NCBI RefSeq assembly: GCF_900182665.1 | Contig: NZ_FXTL01000016.1 | Coordinates: 1-64,000 of the forward strand | Origin: Propioniciclava tarda | GTDB taxonomy: Bacteria; Actinomycetota; Actinomycetes; Propionibacteriales; Propionibacteriaceae | DNA: 64,000 bases | Direction of reading: 5' to 3' | Shown here: positions 53,159 through 62,620 of the stretch, piece by piece | Layout of the letters: each line of letters starts with the position of its first letter | How positions within the stretch are numbered: the first letter of the stretch is position 1 | The notes under the pieces: generated by a model | Told to the model about the DNA's origin: nothing | What the model saw: the letters and a program-made list of their open reading frames with translations, nothing else | Database searches by the model: none | Position numbers and translations under genes: made by a program

Positions 53159-54309
53159 GCGCACGTCGCTGGGCCGCCGCCCTTACGGTCGGCTCGCTGG
53201 CCCTCACGGGCTGCGCGCAGACGCGTCCGACGCAGCCGGAGCCGTCGCTGACCACGGCGTCTCCGGGGCCGTCCGACGGCCCCACGCTCGACCTCTCCGA
53301 CCAGGACTGCGCCGCGGCCGCGACCAAGCTCACCGTCCAGCAGCAGGCCGGCGAGGTCGTGCTCATCGGGCTCGCCCACGCCCCGGACGCCGCCACGACC
53401 GCCCTGCTCACCAAGACGCATGCCGGGGGAGTCGTCCTCACGGGCACCTTCCGCACCGGCGTCGGCGCCATCAGCGCGGTCACGAAGCCGCTGACGGACG
53501 CCGGGCTGCTCGTCGCCGTCGCCCAGGAGGGCGGCGCGCATCAGTCCTTGTCCGGACCCGGTTTCGACGCCATCCCGGCGCCCGCCGACCAGGGCGTGCT
53601 GCCGCCCGACAAGGCCCAGACGTCCTGGCAGACCTGGTACGGCCAGCTGGCGGACGCCGGCGTCAACCTCAACCTCGCGCCGTCCGGCGACCTGGCGCTG
53701 GGCGCCACCAAGAACCCGCGCTTGCTCGGCAAGGACGTCAACACAGTCGCCGACCTGCTCGACGGCATCCTCGCCGGCGCTGACAACACTGGCGTCGCGG
53801 TCGCGGTCACCCACTATCCCGGCATGGGCGCCCTGCCCGCCGGCCCGGACGCGACCGACGCCGGACCGGCCACGGACACGACCGTTGCTCCCGCCGACGA
53901 GTCCCAAGCGACCTACCGGATGGCGTCCGGCTCGGGCGCTGACGCCATCGGTGTCTCGACGGCGACGTTCGCGAAGATCGATCCGGCCTCGCCCGCGGTG
54001 TACTCGGCCGCCGTCATGGCGATGGCCCGCGAGGACCTTCGCTTCGACGGCGTCCTGCTCAGCGACGACCTGGCGGCGAAGTCGCTGGCCGCCGTGCCGG
54101 CGTCAGAGCGGGTCTGGCGCTTCATCAAGGTCGGCGGAGAACTCGCCGTGGTGTCCGATCCGAGCGTGGCCGAGGCCGCCATCGGCGGGCTGGCCGCAGC
54201 GGCGGCGTCCGACCCGGACCTGGCCAAGCGGCTGGCGACGGCGACGGCGAACGTGCTGGCGCTGAAGTCGAAGGTCGGGCTGTCGGACTGCATCGCCGTC
54301 CGAGGCTAG
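53155..54309 (+). CDS. GH3/NagZ-like lipoprotein with altered catalytic motif
   Basis: A 384-aa lipoprotein (lipobox LALTGC, ~residues 15-20) with a linker and a glycoside hydrolase family 3 N-terminal barrel. QQAGEVVLIGL, THAGGVVLTG, LLVAVAQEGG and LADAGVNLNLAPSGDL follow the family order. VLLSDDLAAKSL carries the usual nucleophile Asp. The KHFPGHG motif is replaced by VTHYPGMG, so the conserved Lys and second His are lost and activity is doubtful. Its ATG overlaps the mtr stop (ATGA). It may be a degenerate peptidoglycan-binding relative. Confidence 0.8.
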   Translation: MSARRWAAALTVGSLALTGCAQTRPTQPEPSLTTASPGPSDGPTLDLSDQDCAAAATKLTVQQQAGEVVLIGLAHAPDAATTALLTKTHAGGVVLTGTFRTGVGAISAVTKPLTDAGLLVAVAQEGGAHQSLSGPGFDAIPAPADQGVLPPDKAQTSWQTWYGQLADAGVNLNLAPSGDLALGATKNPRLLGKDVNTVADLLDGILAGADNTGVAVAVTHYPGMGALPAGPDATDAGPATDTTVAPADESQATYRMASGSGADAIGVSTATFAKIDPASPAVYSAAVMAMAREDLRFDGVLLSDDLAAKSLAAVPASERVWRFIKVGGELAVVSDPSVAEAAIGGLAAAAASDPDLAKRLATATANVLALKSKVGLSDCIAVRG

Positions 54310-54316
54310 GCCCCCG

Positions 54317-55225
54317 CTAGGGGTCGACCTGGAGCTGGGCCATCACGTCGCGGGCCACGCTCAGGTACTGCGGCGTCGTGTCTGGGATCGAGGCGTAGTA
54401 GATGCTGGACGACGTCGCCGACGTCGGCATCACCAGGAAGATCGCCGTCTCGCCCTTCGTCTGCAGACCCTTGATGTCGAAGGTCAGGTGGGTCTCGATG
54501 ACCCAGCCCTCCTTGCCCGAGATGGTGATCGCCTTGCTGACCTGGTCGTTGCGCTGCACGAGCGCGTCGCTGTAGAACCGCGCCATCGCGCACTTGGCGA
54601 TCAGGTCGGCGCCCTCCTTGGGGCTGAAGAAGCCGTCACCGGCGATCAGCTCGCCCACCAGCACGGACGCCACCCACGAGCTGCCCTTGCCGTCGAAGTT
54701 CTGCTCGACCATGACGTCCTGGACGGAGACGTCCCGTCCGAACGGCAGCCGCTGGTCGTCCTTCGGCGCGCCCCAGGGGGAGCCGAGCATCGGATAGGAC
54801 AGCTTGCCGCCGTGGACGCGTCCGTCGTTGGCCGGCGGCGGAATGGTCGGCGGCGTCAGCTTCTCGGGCGGGCAGGGGTTGGTACTCGGGTTGCTGGGGG
54901 TGTTCGGCTCGAACGGGCTGAGCCCGATGCTGCGCAGCAGCTGCAGCCCGCCGAACACCAGCGCGCCTACGACGGCCAGGACGAGCACGCCCCAGGCGAG
55001 CTGCTTCAGCCCCGAGGTGGGCTTTCCGGGCTGCTGATAGGACGCCGACGCGTACGTCGGCTGCGGACGCGACGTCAGCGGCTGGCCGCCACCGGCGTCC
55101 GGCTGAGGAGGGCCGAAGGGCTGCGAACTGACGGTGGACGCCCAAGAGGTGCCGTCCCAGTACCGGAACATGCCCGGGGCGCCACCCGGATCCGGGTACC
55201 AGCCAGCTCTGCTCATGTCGGCCAT
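54317..55225 (-). CDS. DUF2510-domain membrane protein
   Basis: A 302-aa protein. The N-terminal DUF2510 motif AGWYPDPGGAPGMFRYWDGTSW (residues ~7-28) faces the cytoplasm, a Pro/Gln-rich linker follows, then a single helix (~75-97, LAWGVLVLAVVGALVFGGLQLL) and an extracellular domain of ~190 residues. MADMSR and MSRAGW are both possible starts (55225 or 55216); neither has a clear Shine-Dalgarno. Proteins of this design are common in Actinobacteria and mostly unstudied. Confidence 0.75.
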   Translation of the reverse strand: MADMSRAGWYPDPGGAPGMFRYWDGTSWASTVSSQPFGPPQPDAGGGQPLTSRPQPTYASASYQQPGKPTSGLKQLAWGVLVLAVVGALVFGGLQLLRSIGLSPFEPNTPSNPSTNPCPPEKLTPPTIPPPANDGRVHGGKLSYPMLGSPWGAPKDDQRLPFGRDVSVQDVMVEQNFDGKGSSWVASVLVGELIAGDGFFSPKEGADLIAKCAMARFYSDALVQRNDQVSKAITISGKEGWVIETHLTFDIKGLQTKGETAIFLVMPTSATSSSIYYASIPDTTPQYLSVARDVMAQLQVDP

Positions 55226-55282
55226 CGTAGGTGCTCACCGAATCCCCTTCGCGAGCCGATGCCGTGGCCCATAATGCTGACC

Positions 55283-55648
55283 ATGACTGACATGGCTCCC
55301 GCTGCCCTGGACGACGACCAGCTCGAGGTCATCGAGCGGGCCCGCCTGATGCTCCGTGACGACGTGCGCCACGACGCCGCGCAGTGGCAGCGGTACGTCC
55401 ACCCCGACTTCTTCCAGTTCGGCTTCGGCGGCAGCGAGGTGCACTTCGCCGACCTGCACGACCACCTGGCGCCGCTCAAGGGCAGCATCACGATGGAGGT
55501 CGTTTCGGTCGACCGGCTCGGCGAGGGCGTGATCCTGCTGCTGTGGAAGGGCCACTCCAAGCACGGCGTGGTGAACCGCGCGGCGGTGTGGCTGAAGACC
55601 GATGACGGGTGGCAGCTGCGCTACCAGCAGGGCACGCAGGCCCGCTGA
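55283..55648 (+). CDS. DUF4440/NTF2-like protein
   Basis: A 121-aa cone-shaped alpha+beta (NTF2-like) protein. IERARLMLRDDVRHDAAQWQRYVHPDFFQFGFGGSEVHFADL gives the helix bundle and first strands, and VVNRAAVWLKTDDGWQLRYQQGT the final two strands, as in DUF4440. Probably binds a small ligand or dimerises. ATG 55283 is chosen over 55274 because the domain begins there; both are in frame. Convergent with pstB, with a hairpin repeat between. Confidence 0.75.
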   Translation: MTDMAPAALDDDQLEVIERARLMLRDDVRHDAAQWQRYVHPDFFQFGFGGSEVHFADLHDHLAPLKGSITMEVVSVDRLGEGVILLLWKGHSKHGVVNRAAVWLKTDDGWQLRYQQGTQAR

Positions 55649-55661
55649 GCTGTCAAGGCGA

Positions 55662-55729
55662 CAAACGCTCACCCCGGGTGGATGCGCTGACGTCCAGGGG
55701 TGAGCGTTTGCGGCGAAGGTGAGCGTTTG
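55662..55729. repeat. Inverted and direct repeat between convergent genes
   Basis: CAAACGCTCACCCC (55662-55675) and GGGGTGAGCGTTTG (55697-55710) form a perfect 14-bp stem. A further direct copy GGTGAGCGTTTG follows at 55718-55729. It lies between the DUF4440 and pstB stops and probably terminates transcription in both directions. Confidence 0.75.
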
Positions 55730-55751
55730 CGGCCGACCGCGTCGCCCGCGA

Positions 55752-56531
55752 CTATCCGAAGCGTCCGGTGATGTAGTCCTCGGTCGCGCGGACGTCCGGG
55801 GTGGAGAAGATCTTCTCGGTCGGACCCATCTCGATGAGCTTGCCCGGCTTACCGGTGCCCTCGATGTTGAAGAACGCGGTCACGTCGGAGACGCGGGCGG
55901 CCTGCTGCATGTTGTGGGTCACGATGACGATCGTGTAATCCTCTTTGAGCTCGCGGATCAGGTCCTCGATGGCGAGCGTCGAGATGGGGTCCAGGGCCGA
56001 GCAGGGCTCGTCCATCAGGATCACCTTGGGGTTCACGGCCACCGTCCGGGCGATACAGAGGCGCTGCTGCTGGCCACCCGACAGCCCCGAGCCCGGACGG
56101 TCCAGGCGGTCCTTGACCTCTTCCCAGAGGTTCGCGCCGCGGAGCGAGCGCTCGACCAGGTCGTCGGCGTCCGACTTCGCCAGGCGGCGTCCGTTGATCT
56201 TGTAGCCGGCCAGCACGTTGTCGCGGATGCTCATCGTCGGGAACGGGTTCGGCCGCTGGAACACCATGCCGACCAGCCCGCGCACCGTGACCGGGTCGAC
56301 GCCCGGGTCGTAGATGTTGTCGCCGTCGAGGGTGATCTTGCCGTCGACGTAGGCGCCGGGGATGACCTCGTGCATGCGGTTGATCGAGCGGAGGAACGTG
56401 GTCTTACCGCACCCGGACGGCCCGATGAAGGCGGTCACGCTGCGGGGCTCGATCGTCATCGTGACGCCCTCGACGGCCTTGAACTTGCCGTAGTAGATGT
56501 CGACGTCGTCGGCTTCGATGCGCTTGGACAT
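55752..56531 (-). CDS. pstB: Phosphate ABC transporter ATP-binding protein
   Basis: A 259-aa PstB. Walker [21 protein letters not shown]-loop [14 protein letters not shown], signature [36 protein letters not shown] and the H-loop [15 protein letters not shown] are canonical. It energises PstCA. It is the last gene of pstS-pstC-pstA-pstB on the minus strand. No phoU is adjacent within the window. Confidence 0.97.
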   Translation of the reverse strand: MSKRIEADDVDIYYGKFKAVEGVTMTIEPRSVTAFIGPSGCGKTTFLRSINRMHEVIPGAYVDGKITLDGDNIYDPGVDPVTVRGLVGMVFQRPNPFPTMSIRDNVLAGYKINGRRLAKSDADDLVERSLRGANLWEEVKDRLDRPGSGLSGGQQQRLCIARTVAVNPKVILMDEPCSALDPISTLAIEDLIRELKEDYTIVIVTHNMQQAARVSDVTAFFNIEGTGKPGKLIEMGPTEKIFSTPDVRATEDYITGRFG

Positions 56532-56556
56532 GGCTCTCTTCTCTCGGTCGGACGCC

Positions 56557-57696
56557 TCAGCGTCCGGAGGTCTTGGGTGCGAAGGCGGCGGCGATGGCCC
56601 GGGCGATGAGGTTCAGCCCCATCACGATCAGGATGAGCACCAGGGCGGCGCCCCAGGCGCGCTGCGTGGACGGGTCCGGCGCCGACGGGGCCGTCGGACG
56701 CATCAGCTGCTGGTAGATGTAGACCGGCAGGGTCATCATCCAGCCCTTGAAGACGTTCCAGTTGGTCGAGGTCGCCATGCCCGCGGTGAGCAGGATCGGC
56801 GCCGTCTCGCCGGCCACGCGGGCGATCGCCAGCGTCACGCCGGACGCGATACCCGAGATCGCGGTCGGGATCACGACCCGCAGGATCGTCCGCCACTTCC
56901 GGACGCCGAGGGCATAGGACGCCTCGCGCAGCTCGTTGGGGACGACCCGCAGCATCTCCTCGGTGGAGCGGACGACCACGGGGATCATCAGCACCGACAG
57001 CGCGATGGCTGCCGTGAAGCCCATGACCTGCTTGCCCCCCGAGTAACCGCCGCCGATGAGGTTGAAGTACGTCATCAGGACGCCGGCCGCGAACAGGCCC
57101 GCCACGATCGACGGGATGCCCGTCATGACGTCCACCAGGAAGGTGATCAGCCGCGCCAGCCAGCTGCCGCGGCTGTACTCGACCAGCCAGATCGACGTCA
57201 GCAGCCCGATCGGCACCGAGATCAGCGTCGCCACGAGGGTGATCAGCAGCGACCCGACGAGCGCGTGCTGGATGCCACCGAGGACGCCGGCCTGGCCGGC
57301 CGCGGCCGCCTGGTCCTGGACGCCGGTGATGCCCGTCATGTCCGAGCCGAGAAAGCCGAAAGTCGTCAACCCCCGGACGCCGTTGCTCACGACCGTCCAG
57401 ATGATCGACACGAGCGGCACGAGGGCGAGGAAGAACGCGACCCACACCAGCGTCGCCCAGAAGGCGTTCGAGCCGTGGCGTCCGCCCCGGACGGCCGCGT
57501 TCAGGATCGTCCAGGCGGCCAGGTACAGCAGCGCCGCCAGGATCGCGAACAGGGGGGTGTTCCAGCCGGCGAGGGCGAAGATCAGTCCGGACGCCGCCGC
57601 GCTGCCCGCGATGCACGCGGCCGACGCCCAGCGGGGGAGGGTGTTGCTGCTCAGGACGTTGGCGCGGGCGCCGTTCTCGATGACGTTGGTGGCCAT
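56557..57696 (-). CDS. pstA: Phosphate ABC transporter permease PstA
   Basis: A 379-aa permease. The usual PstA core has six helices and the EAA loop ([29 protein letters not shown]). About 70 additional N-terminal residues carry two extra hydrophobic segments ([32 protein letters not shown]), a form seen in Actinobacteria. The start ATG lies 1 bp after the pstC stop, and AGGAG is upstream inside pstC. Confidence 0.95.
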   Translation of the reverse strand: MATNVIENGARANVLSSNTLPRWASAACIAGSAAASGLIFALAGWNTPLFAILAALLYLAAWTILNAAVRGGRHGSNAFWATLVWVAFFLALVPLVSIIWTVVSNGVRGLTTFGFLGSDMTGITGVQDQAAAAGQAGVLGGIQHALVGSLLITLVATLISVPIGLLTSIWLVEYSRGSWLARLITFLVDVMTGIPSIVAGLFAAGVLMTYFNLIGGGYSGGKQVMGFTAAIALSVLMIPVVVRSTEEMLRVVPNELREASYALGVRKWRTILRVVIPTAISGIASGVTLAIARVAGETAPILLTAGMATSTNWNVFKGWMMTLPVYIYQQLMRPTAPSAPDPSTQRAWGAALVLILIVMGLNLIARAIAAAFAPKTSGR

Positions 57697-57697
57697 G

Positions 57698-58657
57698 TCA
57701 GTTGGCTCCTGAGAACTCGGCGTACCGGCTGACGATCCAGCGGGCGATCATGTTCACGCCCAGGGTGATGACGAACAGGATGAGGCCGGCCGCGATCAGC
57801 TCGCTCTGCCGCATCCCGAACGCCTCGGGGTAGTTGAGCGCGATCTCGGCGGGGATCGTCATGTTGCCGACGCCGATGAGGTTCGCGGTGAGGATTCCCG
57901 GGGCCAGCACGAGCGTGACGGCCATGGTCTCGCCGAGGGCGCGTCCGAGGCCGAGCATGACGGCCGACACGATGCCGTTGCGGGCGAACGGGAAGACGGT
58001 GGCCTTGATCATGTCCCACTTGGTGCTGCCGAGGGCCAGGGCGGCCTCCTCGTGCAGGCGCGGCGTCTGGATGAAGATCTCGCGGCACTGGGAGGTGATG
58101 ATCGGCAGGATCATGATGGCCAAGACGATGGACGCCGTCAGGAGCGTCCGTCCGGTGGTGGACGCCGTCCCGAAGACCTGGTTGAGGCCGGGGATCGGGG
58201 CGCAGACCTGGGACAGCCAGGTGTAGAAGGGCACCAGGCCCGGGCCGAAGGTGGTCATGCCCCAGGCGCCGAAGACGACCGAGGGGATCGCGGCGAGGAT
58301 GTCGATGACGTACCCGACGGGCTTGGAGACCCGGGCCGGCGCGTAGTGCGAGATGAACAGGGCGACGGCGATCGAGACCGGGGTGGAGAGGACGATCGCG
58401 ATGGTCGCGCACATCAGGGTGCCGAGCGCGATCGGGGCGACGTACGCCCAGAACGGCTGGCCGGAGCTCAGCTTGTCGGGGCTGGCCGTGATGGCCGCCA
58501 GCGACTCGATGATGAGGTAGAGCGAGACGAGGGCCAGGATCCCGAAGATGAGGATGCCGGCGGCCAGGGTGAGGGTGCGGAAGAAGGAGTCGCCGAAGCG
58601 ACCACGAGAGTCGTCCGCGGCCACGAGCGGCGGTGCGACGACCTCTGGTGCTGCCAT
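57698..58657 (-). CDS. pstC: Phosphate ABC transporter permease PstC
   Basis: A 319-aa permease with six to seven helices. The EAA loop is HEEAALALGSTKWDMIKATVFPFARNGIVSAVMLGLGRALGETMAV. ATG 58657 is preferred over 58666, because AGGAGG directly abuts the latter but sits 9 nt from the former. The order pstS-pstC-pstA-pstB is standard. Confidence 0.95.
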   Translation of the reverse strand: MAAPEVVAPPLVAADDSRGRFGDSFFRTLTLAAGILIFGILALVSLYLIIESLAAITASPDKLSSGQPFWAYVAPIALGTLMCATIAIVLSTPVSIAVALFISHYAPARVSKPVGYVIDILAAIPSVVFGAWGMTTFGPGLVPFYTWLSQVCAPIPGLNQVFGTASTTGRTLLTASIVLAIMILPIITSQCREIFIQTPRLHEEAALALGSTKWDMIKATVFPFARNGIVSAVMLGLGRALGETMAVTLVLAPGILTANLIGVGNMTIPAEIALNYPEAFGMRQSELIAAGLILFVITLGVNMIARWIVSRYAEFSGAN

Positions 58658-58761
58658 GGGGGTCATCCTCCTGGAGGGGGCTGCGCAGGGCCAACCCGTC
58701 GGGTCGTCGAAGGACCGAGCTTCGACGACCCGCGGGCGGGCTTCCTGCAGGGTGGGATCGC

Positions 58762-59865
58762 TTAGGACGCGGCCGTGATCTTGTCGATCGCGGCTGCGGC
58801 GTCAGCACTCAGCTTGGCCGACAGGGGGGCGTTCTTCGCGGCGGCGGCGGCGGCCTTCTGGCCGGCGTCCGACACCACGTACTTGCCGAACGCCTTCACC
58901 ATGTTGGCGGTCGCGGCGTCCTTGTAGGTGTTGCAGAAGATGTGGTAGCTGACCAGGACGATCGGGTAGGCCGAGGAGTCCGTGGGCTTGCGGTCCAGCT
59001 TCACGGCCAGGTCGTTGGCGGCCTGGCCACCCACCGGCTTGCTCAGCTCGACAGCCTTGGCGGCGCCGGCGGCGGACGGGCCGACGTAGGCGTCCCCGAC
59101 CTTGACCTGCGCGGTGCCGAGTGCGCCGACCGCGGACTCGTCCGCGTAGCCGACGGCCCCGTCCGTGGCGGTGATCAGCTTGACGACGCCGCTGGTGCCC
59201 TGAGCGGACTCCTGGCCGGCGATCGGCCACTTCTGCGCCTTGGCGTCCGTCCAGACGGTGGAGGCGGCCTGGGCGAGGTAGTCGGTGAAGTTCTCGGTGG
59301 TGCCCGAGTCGTCCGAGCGGTGCACGACGGTGATCTTCGTGGCCGGCAGCGTGACGCCCGCGTTGAGGGCGGCGATCGCCGGATCGTTCCAGGTGGTGAT
59401 GGTGCCCTTGAAGATCTTGGCCGCGGTGTCGGCGTCCAGCTTGAGGCCCTTGACGTCCTTGAGGTTGTAGGCGATCGCGATCGGCGACACGTAGGCCGGG
59501 ATGCTGAACGCACCCTGCGGGCCGCACAGCGCCTTGCTGGCCTCGTACTCGTCGGTCTTCAGGGCGGCGTCCGAGCCGGCGAAGGCGACCTGGCCGGCGA
59601 GGAAGTTCTTGCGGCCCGAGCCGGAGCCGACGGAGTTGTACTGGACGGTGACGCCGGACTGGACGGCCTTGAAGCCCGTCGACCAGGCGGTCATGGCCTG
59701 CTCCTGGGAGGACGCACCGGCGCCCGAGATCGAGCCGGAGAGGGCGCCGGCGGCGCCCGAGGCGGCGGGAGCGCCGGAGGTCGGGTTGTTGCTCGCGCAG
59801 CCGGTCAGGGCCAGCGCGGAAGCGGTGAACAGCGCGAGAGGCGTAGCCAGCTTCTTCATGCTCAC
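58762..59865 (-). CDS. pstS: Phosphate-binding lipoprotein PstS
   Basis: A 367-aa high-affinity phosphate-binding lipoprotein. The signal MKKLATPLALFTASALALTGC ends in a lipobox. The mature part shows GAGASSQEQAMTAW, NSVGSGSGRKNFLAG, FAGSDAALK, ITVVHRSDDSGTTENFTDYL and GTSGVVKLI, which are the phosphate-binding loops. GTG 59865 has AAGGA 9 nt upstream; ATG 59859, two codons later, is the alternative. A PHO box lies about 105 bp upstream. Confidence 0.95.
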   Translation of the reverse strand: MSMKKLATPLALFTASALALTGCASNNPTSGAPAASGAAGALSGSISGAGASSQEQAMTAWSTGFKAVQSGVTVQYNSVGSGSGRKNFLAGQVAFAGSDAALKTDEYEASKALCGPQGAFSIPAYVSPIAIAYNLKDVKGLKLDADTAAKIFKGTITTWNDPAIAALNAGVTLPATKITVVHRSDDSGTTENFTDYLAQAASTVWTDAKAQKWPIAGQESAQGTSGVVKLITATDGAVGYADESAVGALGTAQVKVGDAYVGPSAAGAAKAVELSKPVGGQAANDLAVKLDRKPTDSSAYPIVLVSYHIFCNTYKDAATANMVKAFGKYVVSDAGQKAAAAAAKNAPLSAKLSADAAAAIDKITAAS

Positions 59866-59969
59866 GGACGTTTTTCCTTCGAGATGGGAATCCAGGACGG
59901 TCCATCCTGGGGAGCCGTGCGGCTCCGTCATCAAGGTAGGCAGCGGTCGTGACGGGTCCCTGCCCGGCG

Positions 59970-59987
59970 GGTGAACGCACGGTGAAC
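59970..59987 (-). promoter_or_regulatory. PHO box of pstS
   Basis: On the minus strand it reads GTTCACC-GTGC-GTTCACC, two perfect 7-bp direct repeats with an 11-bp period. This equals the consensus PhoP-binding direct repeat known from Streptomyces. It supports induction of pstSCAB by PhoP under phosphate limitation. Confidence 0.85.
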
Positions 59988-60080
59988 GGGTCGCCACGCG
60001 TAGGCCGCGAGGACGGGACGCCGACTCTCAGCGCCTCTACGAGAACCGGTTGGACGTCGAGGCCAAGGCTGGACTGCGAG

Positions 60081-60118
60081 GTTGAGCAGGGATGCCGAGG
60101 TTGAACAGGGATGCCGAG
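60081..60118. repeat. Two tandem 19-bp repeats
   Basis: GTTGAGCAGGGATGCCGAG (60081-60099) and GTTGAACAGGGATGCCGAG (60100-60118), one base different. Further GCCGAGGATG-type words follow to about 60200. Confidence 0.85.
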
Positions 60119-60240
60119 GCCAAGAGCGGTCGCCGAGGATGAGTGCGGATGCCGAAGATGCAGCGTCGGCGTCCAGGGGTTACGTCGGCGTCCGTGCCGA
60201 ACCTCGGCACCCTCGCGGCTCGGAATCCCTAGCCCACACG

Positions 60241-61119
60241 TCACACCAGCGGCTTGTGGAACTCCGACGCGACGACCGCACCGGCGGCGTCCAGATGGGT
60301 GACCAGGACGGCCGACGTCTGGAACGGATGCGGCTCGACGCCCAGCGCGACGAGCATGGTCGGCAGGACGGGACGATGCCCGCAGACGGCGGTCGGCATC
60401 CGCGCGCCCGACGCCTCGGCGACCAGCCGGCGCATCAGCTTGGTGACCGCCTTGTCGTTGCCCTTGGCGAGTTCCTCCGAGAGCGTCGACCAGCCGCGGA
60501 CCTCCAGCCCGGACGCCTTCGCGTACGGCTTGAAGGTCTGGACGCACCGGGTCGACGTGGACGAGTCCAGGCGGCCGACGGCGTAGGCGTCCAGGAGCGG
60601 GACGAGGGCGGCGCTCTGCTTGCGCCCGCGTGCATCCACCGGACGCGCCTGGTCGCGGCCGGTCCAGTTCTTGCGGAGCATCGCCTTGCCGTGCCGCACG
60701 ATGAGAAACGCGGTGGACGCCGGCAGCGCCAGCGCCTTGTCGACCATCGCCCGCTCGTCGCCGTAGGACATGCGGGCGAGGGCCGTCCGCACGGGCACCC
60801 AGGCGATCTTGTCGACCTCGGCGTCCGGCGGACGGGGGCTGGACTCGATCGCCGACGCCCGCCAGTAGTGGACCGTCTTGAGGCCGCTGCCGATCGGGTA
60901 CGTGATGTCGCCGACGGGAGCCTCGAGCCGCACCCGGACGCCCGTCTCCTCGAGCGCCTCACGCACCGCGCAGGCCGGCAGGGCCTCGCCCGCGTGCAGC
61001 TTGCCCTTCGGCAGCGACCAGTCGTCGTACGCGGGGCGATGAACGAGCAGGACGCGGGGCTCCGGCTCGGAGGCGTCCAGGGCGACGACCCCCGCGGCGC
61101 TGATGGGACGTCCTGCCAT
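60241..61119 (-). CDS. Nudix hydrolase fused to SixA-like histidine phosphatase (MutT1-like)
   Basis: A 292-aa two-domain protein. Residues 1-~135 form a Nudix domain with the box GKLHAGEALPACAVREALEETGV. Residues ~138-292 form a histidine phosphatase domain with FLIVRHGKA (catalytic RHG) and TAVCGHRPVL (second His). This matches mycobacterial MutT1, which cleaves 8-oxo-dGTP or diadenosine polyphosphates and then dephosphorylates. ATG 61119 is preferred over the adjacent GTG. It lies between pstS and mshD. Confidence 0.9.
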   Translation of the reverse strand: MAGRPISAAGVVALDASEPEPRVLLVHRPAYDDWSLPKGKLHAGEALPACAVREALEETGVRVRLEAPVGDITYPIGSGLKTVHYWRASAIESSPRPPDAEVDKIAWVPVRTALARMSYGDERAMVDKALALPASTAFLIVRHGKAMLRKNWTGRDQARPVDARGRKQSAALVPLLDAYAVGRLDSSTSTRCVQTFKPYAKASGLEVRGWSTLSEELAKGNDKAVTKLMRRLVAEASGARMPTAVCGHRPVLPTMLVALGVEPHPFQTSAVLVTHLDAAGAVVASEFHKPLV

Positions 61120-61220
61120 CACCGGAGCTTCTCCGCGCGACGTGCGGCGGGCGAGTGGGTCCGCATGGCGTCCACCTTGTCAGTCCCGCGGCGTGCAAGC
61201 CAACCCGAACCGACGGCGTC

Positions 61221-61659
61221 CTAGCGGCGCGGGAACATCGACGCGATGGCAGTCACCGCGCCCAGGGCGGCCCCGATGGCCCAGTACTGAAGCGGAATGT
61301 CGAAGAGGTGTGGGCGTTACTCCGAGCCTTGGCGACGGACGCGACTTCGGCCCAAGCAACTGGTCGGCCTGCTGATGAGCCTCCGCCAAGGACGTCGGCG
61401 GCGCGTAGCCGGGGCCGAGGTGAAAGGTGCCGGCGTCGGCGAGCGTGTGCAGTTCGGCGCCCCGCTGCTGGGCGTACTGGGCCACCAGCGCCTTGGGCCG
61501 CTCGACGTTCAACTGCTAGCCCACGAACCAGCAGGCCACCGCGCCCAGAATGATCCCGACGCCCATGCCGAGGCCGCCCTTGGCCACCGCGGTGCCGAGC
61601 GCGCCGCCGCCGATCAGCAACAAGACCCCGAGAACGCCCCATCCACGCCAAATCATCAT
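61221..61659 (-). pseudogene. Small membrane-protein gene broken by an in-frame TAG and a frameshift
   Basis: From ATG 61659 the frame encodes MMIWRGWGVLGVLLLIGGG...ACWFVG and meets TAG (61516-61518). The same frame continues as QLNVERPKALVAQYAQQRGAEL...AEAHQQADQLLG, so the stop probably replaced a Trp codon (TGG to TAG). After about 61340 the family-like ending HLFDIPLQYWAIGAALGAVTAIASMFPRR appears in another frame and stops at 61221. Relatives of this type have two helices around a variable loop and an IPxQYWA motif. Either a true pseudogene or sequence errors. Confidence 0.7.
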
Positions 61660-61725
61660 GCGTGGAAGCGTAGGTGCCGCGTCTGCGGACGTGACGTCGT
61701 CCACGTCGGACGCCGGCGGCCCCGG

Positions 61726-62562
61726 TCAGGCGAACAGGACGTCGCGCAGCACCTCGTCGAAGCCCGAGCGGCGGTATAACTCGACGGCGCGCGTGTTGTC
61801 GCCGTCCACGTAGAGGAACACCGACGGGCAGCCGAGGGCGGCGAGGCGGTCGAGCCCGGCCTGTAGGAGCCCGCGGCCGAGACCGCCGCCCGCGGCGTCC
61901 GGATCGACGCCGATCACGTAGACCTCGCCGCGTCCGTCCGGGTGGACCTTGACCCAGTGGAAGCCCACCAGGCGCTCACCGCGCCGCGCGAGCAGCAGGC
62001 CGTCGGCGTCCCACCAGGCCTCGGCCCGGCGCGCCGCCAGGTCGGACGCCGAGAAGCGACCCTGCTCCGGGTGGCCCGCGAAGGCGCGGGCGTTGAGCGC
62101 GATGAAGGCGTCGGCGTCCGCGTCGGTAAAGCCGGTGACCTTGACGTCGGCGGGGAGGCGTCCGCCCAAGTCAGCAGGCAGATCGCGGCCGAGAACCAGC
62201 AGCTCACGCACCGGCTGCAGCCCGGACGCGTCCGCGAAACCGGACGCCGCAGCGTCCGCCCCGAAGGCCCAGACGCGGCGCTCGGGCAGGACCGCGAGCA
62301 GGGCGGTCCCGAGGCCGCGGCGGCGGTGGTCGGGGTGGACGACGATCTGTCCGGTGCCCGCGTCCGGCTGCCACTGGGCATAGCCCGCCAGGTCGGCACC
62401 GTCGCGGACCAGCCAGTGGGTCGCTCCCGGGCGTCGCAGCAGCAGGCGGGCCTCCTCGTTGAGCGGCTCCTGCCCGTCGGGACGCGTGTCCGCGTCGAAC
62501 AGCGCCAGCACCTCGTCGGCCTCGGCGGGTGTTAGGGCATCGGTGAAACGGGGGGCGTCCAT
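61726..62562 (-). CDS. mshD: Mycothiol synthase
   Basis: A 278-aa protein of two tandem GNAT domains. The N-terminal one has GQIVVHPDHRRRGLGTALLAVL, the C-terminal one VYVIGVDPDAAGGGLGRGLLQAGLDRLAALGCPSVFLYVDGDNTRAVELYRRSGF with the intact acetyl-CoA loop. MshD acetylates Cys-GlcN-Ins in the last step of mycothiol synthesis. ATG 62562 starts the first domain. It lies next to a GlnR-like regulator, as in Mycobacterium, and shares the pathway with mtr at 51.8 kb. Confidence 0.93.
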   Translation of the reverse strand: MDAPRFTDALTPAEADEVLALFDADTRPDGQEPLNEEARLLLRRPGATHWLVRDGADLAGYAQWQPDAGTGQIVVHPDHRRRGLGTALLAVLPERRVWAFGADAAASGFADASGLQPVRELLVLGRDLPADLGGRLPADVKVTGFTDADADAFIALNARAFAGHPEQGRFSASDLAARRAEAWWDADGLLLARRGERLVGFHWVKVHPDGRGEVYVIGVDPDAAGGGLGRGLLQAGLDRLAALGCPSVFLYVDGDNTRAVELYRRSGFDEVLRDVLFA

Positions 62563-62620
62563 GGGCCAAGACTCTGCCCTAGTCACCCGTTTCGACAACT
62601 GGCGGCCCCGATGCTGAGCT

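Larger units (their letters stand above)
59866..60240. other. pstS upstream region with repeats
   Basis: No gene. From pstS outward it holds a small hairpin around 59891-59909, the PHO box at 59970-59987, and then an intergenic repeat block (60081-60235) of GATGCCGAGG-type words related to those at 25.5 and 33.4 kb. Confidence 0.7.
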
